Notes under the pieces: generated by a model
Database searches by the model: none
The model's input: the letters and a program-made list of their open reading frames with translations, nothing else
What the model was told of the DNA's origin: nothing
Shown: piece after piece, positions 12,824-22,490 of the stretch
Position numbering within the stretch: position 1 is the first letter of the stretch
Layout: every line of letters begins with the position of its first letter
Position numbers and translations under genes: made by a program
Origin: Piezodorus guildinii
Taxonomy: Eukaryota > Arthropoda > Insecta > Hemiptera > Pentatomidae
NCBI GenBank assembly: GCA_023052935.1
Contig: CM041292.1
Coordinates: 94,905,169-94,969,168, forward strand
Reading direction: 5' to 3'
DNA length: 64,000 nt

Positions 12824-12836
12824 ATATAACCTCACA
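12824..12836 (+). repeat. Target-site duplication, left copy
   Basis: ATATAACCTCACA, identical over 13 bp to 18535-18547 beyond the poly-TAAA tail. This fixes both ends of the I-group element. Confidence 0.93.
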
Positions 12837-12837
12837 G

Positions 12838-12870
12838 AACAGCTGTTTGGGACCCATGTGGAGCAGACGC
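12838..12870 (+). promoter_or_regulatory. Possible internal promoter with DPE-like motif
   Basis: If transcription starts at 12838, agacg falls at +28 to +32 (12865-12869), matching the RGWYV downstream promoter element used by internal Pol II promoters of I and Jockey elements. No TATA box is needed or seen. This is inference from spacing alone. Confidence 0.35.
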
Positions 12871-13057
12871 ACTTCAGGTCAGTCTTTTAGTTTTATTAAC
12901 TTTTAACTGTTTTTCTTGGAAAAATAGACATTATTTTGTGCAATTTGGACAATTTAAGGGTGCGTGTTCCGTCACGAGAGTGAGAATCGGTATATTAATT
13001 AGTAATTGGGCGAATACCTGCCTATTATAGGTGCTCAGAGCTTTTGGCTCTGTAGCG

Positions 13058-14602
13058 ATGTCAGTTACCCCCATTATGTCCTCAGTTAATCCTAATGCCA
13101 TGAAAATAACCAGTAATAGTCAGAAAGAGATGGAAAACAAACAAACAAACTATAAAGTAACCCCTAACCTCAAACCCACAGAAATCAGCTATGCCAAAGC
13201 CACCGCATCAGAAAAGTTTTCTAAGCGAGAAAACGCTATAATATTGCACACTCTCCCAGGAATCAAACAGAAGGAGTATGTACTCAAAATTGCAGACCTA
13301 ATCGACCCAAAATTCATCCGTTACACATCAAGAATTTCCAATTCCCGGTTCTGCATTCACTTCAGTAATAAAGAGTCAGTAGATAATATTCTTAGAAACC
13401 ATAAATCTATAGTAATTAACGATAAGGAAATTCACATAAAACGGTTAATCAATCCAGCAAAACGTATTATAATTTCTAATGCTTGCCCTTCCATACCTCA
13501 TGACACTATAGAAAATGAATTGAAAAAACTAGGATTGAGGTTAGTTTCGCCAATGCACTTTCTCAGGGCCGGGTACCAAGACCCACGTTTGGCCCATGTT
13601 TTAAGCTTTCGAAGACAGGTCTACATCCCACCTGAGGACCTGGCCAAACTCCCATCCTCACTGTTAATTAAATACGATAATGTACCCTACCGAATTTTTT
13701 TAGGTGAAGACATTGTCACTTGCTTTATTTGCAAGCAGCCAGGACATATCTCTACCGATTGCCCAGAGTGTGAGAATGATATAGATATATCTGAGCCCCA
13801 AAACAAAGAAAAGGAGGCTACATTAATTAATTTCAATTCTGAAATAATTAGTAGCGTCAGTGAAAAAATAAATACCGATCGCTCGCTACTAGATACACCA
13901 AATTATATTTTACCTAACATAGTTAATATAGTAGAGCCCACGCTAGCTAGTAGCCATGACAACGCCAACACGTCATCAGTGGCTAAGGCTGCCAGAGGCT
14001 GTCCAGTGGAGCTGTCGTCTGGTAGTCATGACAACCAGCTTACTAGCTGTGGCGCCTTAGATAACCCTACTCAATCGACTGCTCTCATTAATCCCAAAGA
14101 TTCAATATTACAACCTACCGTGGTTTCCGGCGTCAAAAGATGCCATTCTAGCTCAACCCCTTCTTCTGTATCAACTACCGAATTGAACCTAACCATTGAT
14201 TCCCAAGAAGACACGGAAAACATTATTAATGTTGAAGACTTCCCATTAATGACCTCAACACAATCCATAGGTAAAAAATCGAAGAAACTTAAAAAAAGCG
14301 AAATAACCGATTCTAAAATTAATTTTGAAAGTGCTAGGCAGACTATTGAAGAAAATAGGGAAAAATACCCAATAACATTTGAAGAGATGGTAACGTTTAT
14401 CGAATTATCTCCAAATACCAAAAACATTAGTGAATTTATTAAGGAATTCACTAATAATACAGAGGGCCTAAGGGACATGTTAAAAGACACAAAAACACTG
14501 ATAACCGACCGGCGATCAAAATTAAAAATTACAAAACTTTTGAAAAAACAGTGGGAAGCAACGGACTGTATAATTAACTCAGACGATAGCACAGACAATT
14601 AA
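13058..14602 (+). CDS. I-group element ORF1 protein (gag-like, 514 aa)
   Basis: ORF1 proteins of this group coat the element RNA and help target-primed reverse transcription. The open frame reaches back to 13031 only by a GTG; the first ATG is 13058 and I take it as the start. A mid-protein region (about residues 45-215) has the spacing of the RRM-like folds common in ORF1p, followed by one zinc knuckle C-x2-C-x4-H-x4-C (CFICKQPGHISTDC, starting at residue 222). The C-terminal half is polar, Ser/Thr/Asn-rich and ends in a Lys-rich stretch. There is only one knuckle where many relatives have two or three. The frame is intact, in keeping with a young insertion. ORF2 begins 71 bp downstream in the same element. 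Confidence 0.88.
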   Translation: MSVTPIMSSVNPNAMKITSNSQKEMENKQTNYKVTPNLKPTEISYAKATASEKFSKRENAIILHTLPGIKQKEYVLKIADLIDPKFIRYTSRISNSRFCIHFSNKESVDNILRNHKSIVINDKEIHIKRLINPAKRIIISNACPSIPHDTIENELKKLGLRLVSPMHFLRAGYQDPRLAHVLSFRRQVYIPPEDLAKLPSSLLIKYDNVPYRIFLGEDIVTCFICKQPGHISTDCPECENDIDISEPQNKEKEATLINFNSEIISSVSEKINTDRSLLDTPNYILPNIVNIVEPTLASSHDNANTSSVAKAARGCPVELSSGSHDNQLTSCGALDNPTQSTALINPKDSILQPTVVSGVKRCHSSSTPSSVSTTELNLTIDSQEDTENIINVEDFPLMTSTQSIGKKSKKLKKSEITDSKINFESARQTIEENREKYPITFEEMVTFIELSPNTKNISEFIKEFTNNTEGLRDMLKDTKTLITDRRSKLKITKLLKKQWEATDCIINSDDSTDN

Positions 14603-14673
14603 TAAATAGCTGATCTCTACGAAAATAATTACATTTATTTATTTTATTTTATTTTTTTAATATTTTTTTTATT

Positions 14674-17600
14674 ATGATGAACAATACCAACTCATTAATT
14701 ATACAATGGAACTGTAATGGGTTCTACAAACGTTTTGAATATTTTAAAGTACTTCTAAATGAAGAGAAACCGCATTGCTGGTGTTTACAAGAAACCCATT
14801 TTTCGCAATCTCAGGTAGTAAATATAAAAGATCACGACATCTACCGTAAAGACAGAACAGATTGCAAGTCCGCTTGGGGAGGAGTAGCCATATTAGTTAA
14901 TAAAGAAGTTTATTCAGAACCAATACAAATTAATTCCACTCTAGAAGTTGTAGCCGCAAAAATTTACAAACCTGAACCAATCACAGTTTGCAATATCTAT
15001 ATCCCACCGAGCCAAGATTTCACTGCAAATGATCTTCAAGCAATAGTTGATCAACTCCCAAGACCTGCGATCCTTGTTGGAGACCTAAATGGACATAACA
15101 AATTATGGGGTTCCACATTATTCGACTATAAAAATAGAGGGAGTGAAATCAAGAAATTTATTGAAACTAATGATTTTCTGATTCTAATCAACGACGGTTC
15201 TCCAACTCATTTCTGTGGTGATGGCTCTCTTTCTGCCATTGATTTATCGTTAATAGATGTTAAACTGCTTCATAAAGTGCATTGGGAAGTAAAGGAAATG
15301 TTGTACGGAAGCGATCACTTCCCAATCATTATTAAGTTTGACGGTAATACTGATTTGAAATTTGATGATACTCCGAGATGGTTATTCAAGAGAGCCAACT
15401 GGGAAAAATTTTCCACACTGATAGAAAGGGAAATAGAAAAAAAGGAAAACTTATCAACTGAAGTGGAGGGACAAATATCTTTCCTTAACCTAACCATTAT
15501 TGATGCTGCAAAAAAGAGTATTCCATACAAGATAGTATTCAACAATAGGCGCTTAGTTCCTTGGTGGAATGAGGAGTGCCGCATGGCAATAATGAACAAG
15601 AAGAAAGCTCTCAATAAATTCAAAAGAACAAAATCACCAGAAGACCTGAGTAATTTTAAAAAACTTAGATCGATCGCAAACAAGGTGTTGAGAGCAAGCA
15701 AAAAAAAATCATGGGAAGACTATGTTAGCTCCATTAATAGTAGTAATAGTCTGCAAGAAGTCTGGAGAAAAGTGAATGCCATTCAGGGATCTAAAAAACG
15801 TGAGGCTATTTCTACAATCCAAACGGGAAACCAAATTATTACAGATCCATCTAACATAGTTGAAGCTTTTGGATCACACTTCTCATCCATGTCGAAAACT
15901 GACAACTATACTCCAGATTTCCAGCTGTATAAAATCGAACAGGAGAAAAGTACCATAGAATTTCGTACACAAGATTCGGAAAGTTATAATCACCCTTTTA
16001 ATTTACCTGAATTGCAAAACGCCCTAAGAACATGCAAGGACAAATCTACAGCAGGGCCCGATCAGATCTCATATCTTTTTTTGAAAAAAATGCCCTTAAA
16101 TGCCTTATCTTTTCTACTTTCTATTTATAATAGGATATGGACTACTGGGTTTTTTCCTAAAACATGGAAGAAGGCTTTAGTTATTCCAATCAAGAAAAAT
16201 CACAAAGATATAAACATCAATAACTATCGACCTATATCGCTGCTGTCATGTCTTTCCAAACTACTTGAAAAAATGGTTAACAACCGTTTGATATATTATT
16301 TGGAAACACACAACTTTTTTTCAACATCACAGTATGGCTTCAGGAAAAATCACTCTGCTGTTGACCAAATATTAAAGCTTGAACATGAAATACAGACCGC
16401 TTTCTCTAACAAGGAGCACTTGGTTGCTGTATTCATAGATATACAGAAAGCATACGACACGATGTGGAGGTACAATGTCGTCAGGACTCTTTCAAAAGAA
16501 GGCCTCACAGGGAGTTTGTTGATGTTTATTAATAATTTTCTCAAAGAAAGGACATTCCAGGTTAAAGTTGGACCAAATCTTTCTCAAACGTTTCAACAGG
16601 AGAACGGTACACCGCAAGGATCTCCTCTGAGTGTGACTTTGTTCCTTATCGCTATAAACAGCATAGCACGGACAACTTCACCGGAAGTAAAATCTTCTTT
16701 ATTTGCTGATGATTTCGCAATATACATAAGAAGCAAATCCTTGGAATATATTAAATGGAGCCTACAAAAAACATTGAAGAATCTTGAAGCATGGTCCAAA
16801 ACTATAGGTTTCGGCTTCTCAAGCTCAAAAACAATAGCTGTGCACTTTTGCAGAAAAAGAAAATGTCAAACACATCCACCATTAACTTTATTAAATAAAC
16901 CCATTACCTACGCCGGTACAATCAAATTTTTGGGTGTATACTTTGACCAAAAGCTAAACTGGTCTCAACACATCCATTATGTAAAATCCAAGTGTCAAAA
17001 AGGCTTAAATTTACTAAAAGTTCTGGCCAGTACCCAGTGGGGATCTGATCGACGTACGTTGTTGACAATTTACCGAACCTTGATCAGGCCTATACCTGAC
17101 TATGGGGTTGTCGCTTATAGTTCAGCAAGCCCTTCAACTTTGAAACTATTGGATACAATTCACAACCAAGGACTTCGCCTCTGCATCGGAGCATTCAGAA
17201 CAACACCCGTCGAAAGCGTCTATGTAGAGAGTGGTGAGCCCTCATTGGAAACAAGAAGAAAATACCTCTTACTGGCATATATGGGCACGTTGATGTCCAG
17301 AAAAAAACTCATTGCACATGATTTTACAGAACGTCCAATGGCAAGTGAAAAACACATTAATTTTAGTAAATGTTTCCATAGCAGAGTTAAAAAATTGACA
17401 TCTGATTTAAAAATAACATTTCCAGAAATTTTTAGAATCCCATTGAGCTCAGTACCTAATTGGGTGCAAACAAAAAGTCAGATTGACTATAGTTTATCCG
17501 TGTTTCCGAAGCCCACAACGCCTCAGCACGTTTATCATCAACTGTATAAAGAGCGGGAAGAATTGTATTCCGATTACTTCTTTTGGTTCACCGATGCTTC

Positions 17601-18393
17601 CAAGTCAGATTCAGAAGTTGGATGTGCAATTATTATGGGCTCTAATTGTTATAGATATGTTTTACCAGAACCGAATAGTGTATATACTGGAGAACTATTC
17701 ACAATCTGGAAAGCTATGACCATCATAACAAAACAGGAACACAAAAATCATCTGATAGTTACAGATTCTTTGAGCTCTCTGAAAGCAATAGAAAACAGGA
17801 ACTCAAAAGATGTTTTGGTGAACAAAATCCAAGCCCTTGAGCGAGAATGCATTTTTTCAGGGAAAATAATACAATTCCTATGGGTTCCATCTCATTTGGG
17901 CATAGGAAAAAATGAGGAAGCTGACCAGGCTGCTAATAATGCTAGGATTGGTCCTGCTATTGATGTAATCCGAGTCAATAAGACAACAGCCTCGGACTGG
18001 CGAAACTATGCTAAGAAAACGATTTATGCTTCATGGGTCACCGAGTGGAGCAGAACAAAACAAAAATTGGGAAAAATTAAAGGAACTCCTGAGATCTGGA
18101 AAACATCAGAAAGAAGAAATCGTCGGGAAGAAGTGGTCCTGGCCAGACTAAGAAGCGGACACACAGCAATGACTCACACCTACCTTCTGAAGGGACTCTA
18201 CCCACCGACCTGTAGGACGTGCCAGGCACCTTTGACCGTGGAGCATATCATCCTGCACTGCGAGGTCTACAACGGTGCAAGAAGAGAATTCGATATTGGC
18301 AACAAGCTAGAAATAGCTCTTAGTGATTGTGAAATGTGTGTGCAAAAGTTACTAAAGTTTTTAAAAAAAAGTAAACTCTACAATTTTATCTAA
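14674..18393 (+). CDS. I-group element ORF2: AP endonuclease, reverse transcriptase, RNase H (1239 aa)
   Basis: The enzyme that nicks target DNA and copies element RNA. The AP endonuclease occupies about residues 8-225, with IQWNCNG (N13), LQETHF (E40), VGDLNGHN (D137) and YGSDHFP (D214/H215) all present. The RT follows (about 430-760): FIDIQKAYDTMW, GTPQGSPLS and FADD (D679/D680). RNase H lies at about 968-1090 with an apparently complete catalytic set: D974 (WFTDAS), E1007 (TGELFTIW), D1031 (VTDSLSS), D1084 (EEADQAA). Near the C-terminus is C-x2-C-x7-H-x4-C from C1180. Start: two consecutive ATGs at 14674 and 14677 after an AT-rich intercistronic gap, so translation probably needs reinitiation. 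No stops or frameshifts. A decayed relative of the C-terminus lies at 57190-57662. Confidence 0.93.
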   Translation: MMNNTNSLIIQWNCNGFYKRFEYFKVLLNEEKPHCWCLQETHFSQSQVVNIKDHDIYRKDRTDCKSAWGGVAILVNKEVYSEPIQINSTLEVVAAKIYKPEPITVCNIYIPPSQDFTANDLQAIVDQLPRPAILVGDLNGHNKLWGSTLFDYKNRGSEIKKFIETNDFLILINDGSPTHFCGDGSLSAIDLSLIDVKLLHKVHWEVKEMLYGSDHFPIIIKFDGNTDLKFDDTPRWLFKRANWEKFSTLIEREIEKKENLSTEVEGQISFLNLTIIDAAKKSIPYKIVFNNRRLVPWWNEECRMAIMNKKKALNKFKRTKSPEDLSNFKKLRSIANKVLRASKKKSWEDYVSSINSSNSLQEVWRKVNAIQGSKKREAISTIQTGNQIITDPSNIVEAFGSHFSSMSKTDNYTPDFQLYKIEQEKSTIEFRTQDSESYNHPFNLPELQNALRTCKDKSTAGPDQISYLFLKKMPLNALSFLLSIYNRIWTTGFFPKTWKKALVIPIKKNHKDININNYRPISLLSCLSKLLEKMVNNRLIYYLETHNFFSTSQYGFRKNHSAVDQILKLEHEIQTAFSNKEHLVAVFIDIQKAYDTMWRYNVVRTLSKEGLTGSLLMFINNFLKERTFQVKVGPNLSQTFQQENGTPQGSPLSVTLFLIAINSIARTTSPEVKSSLFADDFAIYIRSKSLEYIKWSLQKTLKNLEAWSKTIGFGFSSSKTIAVHFCRKRKCQTHPPLTLLNKPITYAGTIKFLGVYFDQKLNWSQHIHYVKSKCQKGLNLLKVLASTQWGSDRRTLLTIYRTLIRPIPDYGVVAYSSASPSTLKLLDTIHNQGLRLCIGAFRTTPVESVYVESGEPSLETRRKYLLLAYMGTLMSRKKLIAHDFTERPMASEKHINFSKCFHSRVKKLTSDLKITFPEIFRIPLSSVPNWVQTKSQIDYSLSVFPKPTTPQHVYHQLYKEREELYSDYFFWFTDASKSDSEVGCAIIMGSNCYRYVLPEPNSVYTGELFTIWKAMTIITKQEHKNHLIVTDSLSSLKAIENRNSKDVLVNKIQALERECIFSGKIIQFLWVPSHLGIGKNEEADQAANNARIGPAIDVIRVNKTTASDWRNYAKKTIYASWVTEWSRTKQKLGKIKGTPEIWKTSERRNRREEVVLARLRSGHTAMTHTYLLKGLYPPTCRTCQAPLTVEHIILHCEVYNGARREFDIGNKLEIALSDCEMCVQKLLKFLKKSKLYNFI

Positions 18394-18489
18394 TCCATTA
18401 CACCATAAGACAAATTGTTTGTAACCCAACTTTTGTGAAATATTGTTAACTATTATGTGCTAAAACCTTAACTATGTATCATGCTAATG

Positions 18490-18502
18490 ACCCTATAAGG
18501 GT
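18490..18502 (+). other. 3'-terminal RNA hairpin of the I-group element
   Basis: ACCCT-ATA-AGGGT forms a 5-bp stem about 30 bp before the tail. Two old relatives keep the stem with different loops: 1265-1276 and 57622-57632. Likely the structure recognised by the element's RT; inferred from conservation among three copies. Confidence 0.55.
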
Positions 18503-18534
18503 AGATGCATATTTGTAAATAAATAAATAAATAA

Positions 18535-18547
18535 ATATAACCTCACA
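18535..18547 (+). repeat. Target-site duplication, right copy
   Basis: Second copy of ATATAACCTCACA, directly after the AAAT-rich tail; a perfect match to 12824-12836. Confidence 0.93.
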
Positions 18548-18689
18548 ATTGTTTTTTGTTTATATAAATAGGTAATTGAAAATTTGTAGTAATTTTTTTA
18601 ACATATCCATATGTCAGGAGTTTTTTATTTATTTTCTTATATCGAATAGCAGTTCCAAGGTTGTAGACACATATATTATGCTATAATAT

Positions 18690-19262
18690 ATACAATAATA
18701 GATCGAACCGCAGCTTTCGACAGATCTAACAATAAATTTTAAACAATTCTTGCAAGTATGGAATTCCATACTTACAAGAATTGTAATCCATATATTTCCC
18801 ACTCTGATACTCTTCCGGCCTTCAATTCACGTCTATTTAATTAATTCCTTCCCGTCCGATTCTCAAAGAACCCTTAATAGATTTGCTAATCGCTAACAAT
18901 TGCTAAAAATGAAACATAAAGAAATGATTATTTCATTATATTTTATTTGTGTTTCATTTTCACATTTAACTATATTATTTCATCAACATCTCACGAATAT
19001 TGTAAATCTCTTTTAATTAAAATTTGTATATAAAAGCATATTTTCTCTATCATTTTTTTCTTGATCTAATATTAATTTTCTATATTATTATAAGAAGCTA
19101 CCATTTAATTTACTACTATTGTTCATTTTTATTCGTATTATTTTTTGTTTGTTTTATTCTTTTAATCTAATACACTAAAGTTATTTTTTATATATTTTTT
19201 AATATTCTTATAAAGAGACTTGTCCTGGAATAAATAAAGAATTTCTTATTATCATTATTAAT
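18690..19262 (+). pseudogene. CR1/L2-group-like non-LTR element, C-terminus and 3' UTR, copy 2
   Basis: Shares with 23600-24330 the block cgaaccgcagctttc.a.agatct and the region around cttcc.g.c..tcaattc (end of ORF2). Its 3' tail (ataaagagacttgtcctggaataaataaagaa) matches 25225-25275. The coding part is short and broken by a 40-bp palindrome. The family is assigned only through its better-preserved sibling copy. Confidence 0.55.
18744..18783. repeat. 40-bp near-perfect palindrome
   Basis: caattcttgcaagtatggaa is followed without spacer by its reverse complement with one mismatch. It sits inside the coding part of the CR1-like remnant, so it was probably created there by a local inverted duplication. 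Confidence 0.85.
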
Positions 19263-19839
19263 ACATATCATTGTTTATCATAATAAGAAAAAACATAATG
19301 ATAACAATTTGTAACAGTAAGAGGACGAAAATATAATTCATCTGTTAGGTAAATGTACGGCATCGAATTATTTTAGGAGAATGTATTTTGACTGAAAACA
19401 AAGTAATGGATATTTTAAATGGAAATAATTGGAACTCATTGTATAGATTTATAAAATGTGTTGTAAACTACAGAGATTTTTTAATAAAGGAATTCAATTA
19501 CAATAATGAAATAAACAGAGAATATGTTGTCACAGATAAATTATATTTATATTTTGTTTATTCTATTTGGGAAACAAAGATCATCCCACTATCTTTTTAT
19601 AGTATTGTATAATTTTTTTTTTTTTTTATTGTTATTATAAGCTTATTGTTTCGTTTATTAATAATATATATAAATAAACCAACTCCCTGACAGACGGAAA
19701 TCCATACAAGTATTTGGTGTTCTCTAGACACTGTAAAGAAACATGTACAATTTAATAATAAAACACGTTTTATCTATCTATCCATAAAACCATAATGAAA
19801 GATTGAACATATGGTTCCATTCCTTCTATCAAAGCCTAA
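19263..19839. other. AT-rich spacer
   Basis: Includes a 74-codon ORF (19388-19612) of strongly A/T-biased composition with no recognisable similarity. An aataaaac..ttttatctatctat tail near 19755-19785 suggests another old retroelement 3' end. Confidence 0.4.
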
Positions 19840-20150
19840 GTATGAAGGCGCCGCCCGGAGCACCCAGGCAGTGCTAGTGATGGACCCGGTGGAATCCCCG
19901 ACGCAGGCCTGACAGCGAAAAATCTCCCTCCCGATTTGGAAGTTGGCGCGATGTACGCACAGCCGCACGCACGCGCCGTCCACGGAGCAAAATATAAATC
20001 CCTGGCAATGACTTCCTCGCATTCCCCAGCGGCTTCCCGTTAGCCGCCGTAAATCTGTCGGGCGGGTGCCGAACCCAACCTCCGGCCACTGTTTCTTCTG
20101 ACAGCAATACATGTCGAGGGGGAGGAGCCACCGGCGGCAATATCACAGCT
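19840..20150. other. GC-rich, CpG-rich unique island
   Basis: The sharpest composition change in the window: about 300 bp rich in G+C and CpG. Two overlapping minus-strand ORFs (20112-19774 and 20146-19874) cross it, but neither encodes a recognisable protein, and double open frames are expected in GC-rich DNA. Candidate regulatory element, promoter or exon; undecided. Confidence 0.35.
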
Positions 20151-20754
20151 ACAAAAAAAAAAGTTGAAGTATGATATTCCTCATTTGAATATCATCATTC
20201 CTCTCGATCAAAGCTATTGACTTAAATGCAAATGTAAGACATTGGCACAACAGAGATGTTATTTCTTCATAGCTACCAGTAACCCGTAGCACTGACTGAA
20301 ACAAGGTGATCACTGTCAGTAAATGTTTATTTACGACCATCATTGGAGGAACATTTTTTTTTTCAGTAGGAATCTATATCATCAGACCAGGAATTATTAC
20401 ATAGATCGTAATTTTTGTTGTAGTAAAACTATTGACAGCAAAGAAACCTTTTTACGGGTTTTCTCATTACAGTAACCCTGCAATGGGTGCATTTATTTCT
20501 AAGCGTACCATCTTGCGATACAACGCGTATTTTTATTATATAATATAAATTACAATACATAGCATATTTTATACAAACAGTATGTAAAGAAAAGTAAGTA
20601 AGAGAAAAAAAATATATACCTATGATATTGAGAAAAAGAAAAAAATAATAACAACTGTAGTGTTAAGAATACAAAAAATAAAATAAAATAATGAATTATT
20701 TACAATGTAAATCATAACACTCAGCTCGCTATATACAGTATCTACATGCCTTTG
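20151..20754. other. AT-rich spacer
   Basis: No named feature. The part next to 20755 may hold the 3' UTR of the minus-strand fragment that follows. Confidence 0.4.
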
Positions 20755-21030
20755 CTATTTGTCTAATTCTGCACAGCCCAACCGGTCCACAAATTTATCA
20801 AATTTTGAAAAGTATTTTGTATGAAGGTCACACTTCGAGGGCGGCCATTGGTCTCCGTTAAGTAGGACTCTTGAGATCAGTTTGTGTCTATGTTTGTCCA
20901 GTTTAATGCAATTACAGATTTTGTCGTCTGTTAGTTTGAATCGAAATATATATCTTTTGGCTCTTCCATGTCCCGTCAGGAATTGTGTCAGCTTGTATAT
21001 TTTTTTAAGTTTAAGTTCGATCATCGTCAA
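20755..21030 (-). pseudogene. C-terminal fragment of an RNase-H-type non-LTR ORF2 (R1/I-group-like)
   Basis: The 91-codon minus-strand frame contains KLTQFLTGHGRAKRYIFRFK, the pattern (LTQ.LTGHG....YL.RF) lying after RNase H in R1-type and related ORF2 proteins. Further on it reads WPP..., then a FDKFVDRLG-type ending that fits the C-terminal WP.....F..FV block. The cysteine/histidine motif normally between these blocks is not intact (only C..CI remains). Endonuclease, RT and RNase H are absent. The ATG is unlikely to be a real start; this is a truncated remnant. Confidence 0.5.
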
Positions 21031-21639
21031 TTGTTTTTATGAAGTCATGGGTGTATCTACCTTTTGTTGAGATCGCCCATTTAAGAAACCTTGTTAAATT
21101 TTACTAAATAAGCTATAACATGAGAATTCCCAACTGAAACCAAAGAAAACAACAATTATAAACTTGTTTATATCAATTGAAATGTAACAATTTTACATTC
21201 TACTCCACTAGTTCGTAACCTTTTATTCCTGTATTTATAGAATAAAAAGAAGATTCCTTGGGACTATTATTTCAATGTATAACATAAGATAATTTTAGAA
21301 TATTAGCTATTAACACGTCAAGTTATCTAGAAAATTATTTTTTTAGAAAATTCAGTAAGAAATGTAATGACATTAATATTTAATTTTTGTTTTACTGTTT
21401 TTTTCATTTTTTATGTTTCTTAGATATTAAAATAGCAAAAATGTGTAATGAAAACTATACAAATTATTACATTATGGTTAACAACTTAGGAATAATTATG
21501 GGTTCCAAAAATATATTTCAAATTGATTGCTGTCGATTTGGATTTAGATGGGAAAAACCCGAGGATAATCAAAACCAGCATTTCATTATTTTTTTATAGG
21601 GGATGAAATTAAAATGAATGTGATATTTATTAATTAGGA
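21031..21639. other. AT-rich spacer
   Basis: Contains a 70-codon plus-strand ORF (21387-21599) with no recognised similarity; otherwise nothing identifiable. Confidence 0.45.
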
Positions 21640-22490
21640 GAAACATTTTTTTTGTTTTTCTCTCACTCGGGTTCTACTCATAAATTTTAAAGGGGGAGTA
21701 TTTTTTTCCCCGATTACAAAGGTCCATTATTGATAATAATAAACCAGTAGCATTTATACTTAACAGTGTTACTATTTCTTTTTATTTCGATTTTTATCCA
21801 AATAAAATTTCTTGATTCCAGAACACCTCACATTTTTTCTCTATAATCAATAATAATAAGTTATAGCTAAGCCATATAAGATTTTTTTTTCTTCTTCTCT
21901 TTATTCACCGCGTTTTCTTGATCTCAAAAGTTTTATCAATTTTTCTACATCATCAAAAATAACCGATTTTTTTGTGGAATTGCATCTATTATAATTTTTG
22001 ACTTGAATATAAAGATTATATTTTTTTTTTTTTTAAATTAGAGTTTACTGATTCTAAAACTCTACGCATATTTTTCTCCATCTATAAAAATAACTGAGTT
22101 ATGGGCGTATTTATGGATACAATTTTAATTTTTTTTCTCTTTTTTTTAAAAAACCACAAATAAATATTTTCTCTACCTTTAAAAATAACTTAATTCTGGG
22201 CGCACATGTGGGCAAGAAGTCAATTTATTTCCTTTTTTCTTAATGTTTTTCTTGTTTATCGCGATTTACTGATTCTAAAACTCTATACACATTTTTCTTT
22301 ATCTTTAAAAATAACTGAGTTATGGGAGTAATTATGAATAAAATTTCAATTTTTTTTCTTTTCTTTTTCTCTTTTCTATAATTATTCGCGTTTTTTTTTT
22401 GTTTTTTTTTTTAATAAATACTAATACATTTTTTTTCTATCTTCAAAAATAACTGAGTTAATGAATTAAATCACTTTTAATCGGCCGCCA
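21640..22490 (+). repeat. Degenerate tandem repeats of about 110-120 bp
   Basis: Several diverged units share the blocks attctaaaactcta, acatttttct..atctt.aaaaataactgagttatggg and a T/C-rich linker. Good copies lie near 22050-22110, 22160-22200, 22260-22325 and 22430-22460. A tail tattattgaaaataataaaccaaaat near 22655 recurs at 21730 and 29750, linking this array to another dispersed sequence. Confidence 0.7.

Larger units (their letters stand above)
12837..18534 (+). mobile_element. Full-length I-group non-LTR retrotransposon
   Basis: A complete 5.7 kb LINE-like element bounded by a perfect 13-bp target-site duplication. Order: 5' UTR of about 220 bp, ORF1 (nucleic-acid-binding, one CCHC knuckle), a 71-bp gap, ORF2 (AP endonuclease, reverse transcriptase, RNase H, C-terminal CCHC motif), a 3' UTR of about 140 bp and a TAAA-rich tail. 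RNase H together with an AP endonuclease points to the I group (I, Nimb, Loa, R1-type relatives) and not to Jockey, which usually lacks RNase H; placement inside the group is not possible by eye. Both ORFs are free of stops and frameshifts, so insertion is recent and the copy may be competent. It integrated a little downstream of a (TA)n tract. Confidence 0.93.

Noticed and set aside
14071..14598. 175-codon minus-strand ORF
   Set aside because: Shadow of ORF1 of the I-group element; no family resemblance and no reason for its own expression.
15315..15701. 128-codon minus-strand ORF
   Set aside because: Shadow of ORF2 of the I-group element.
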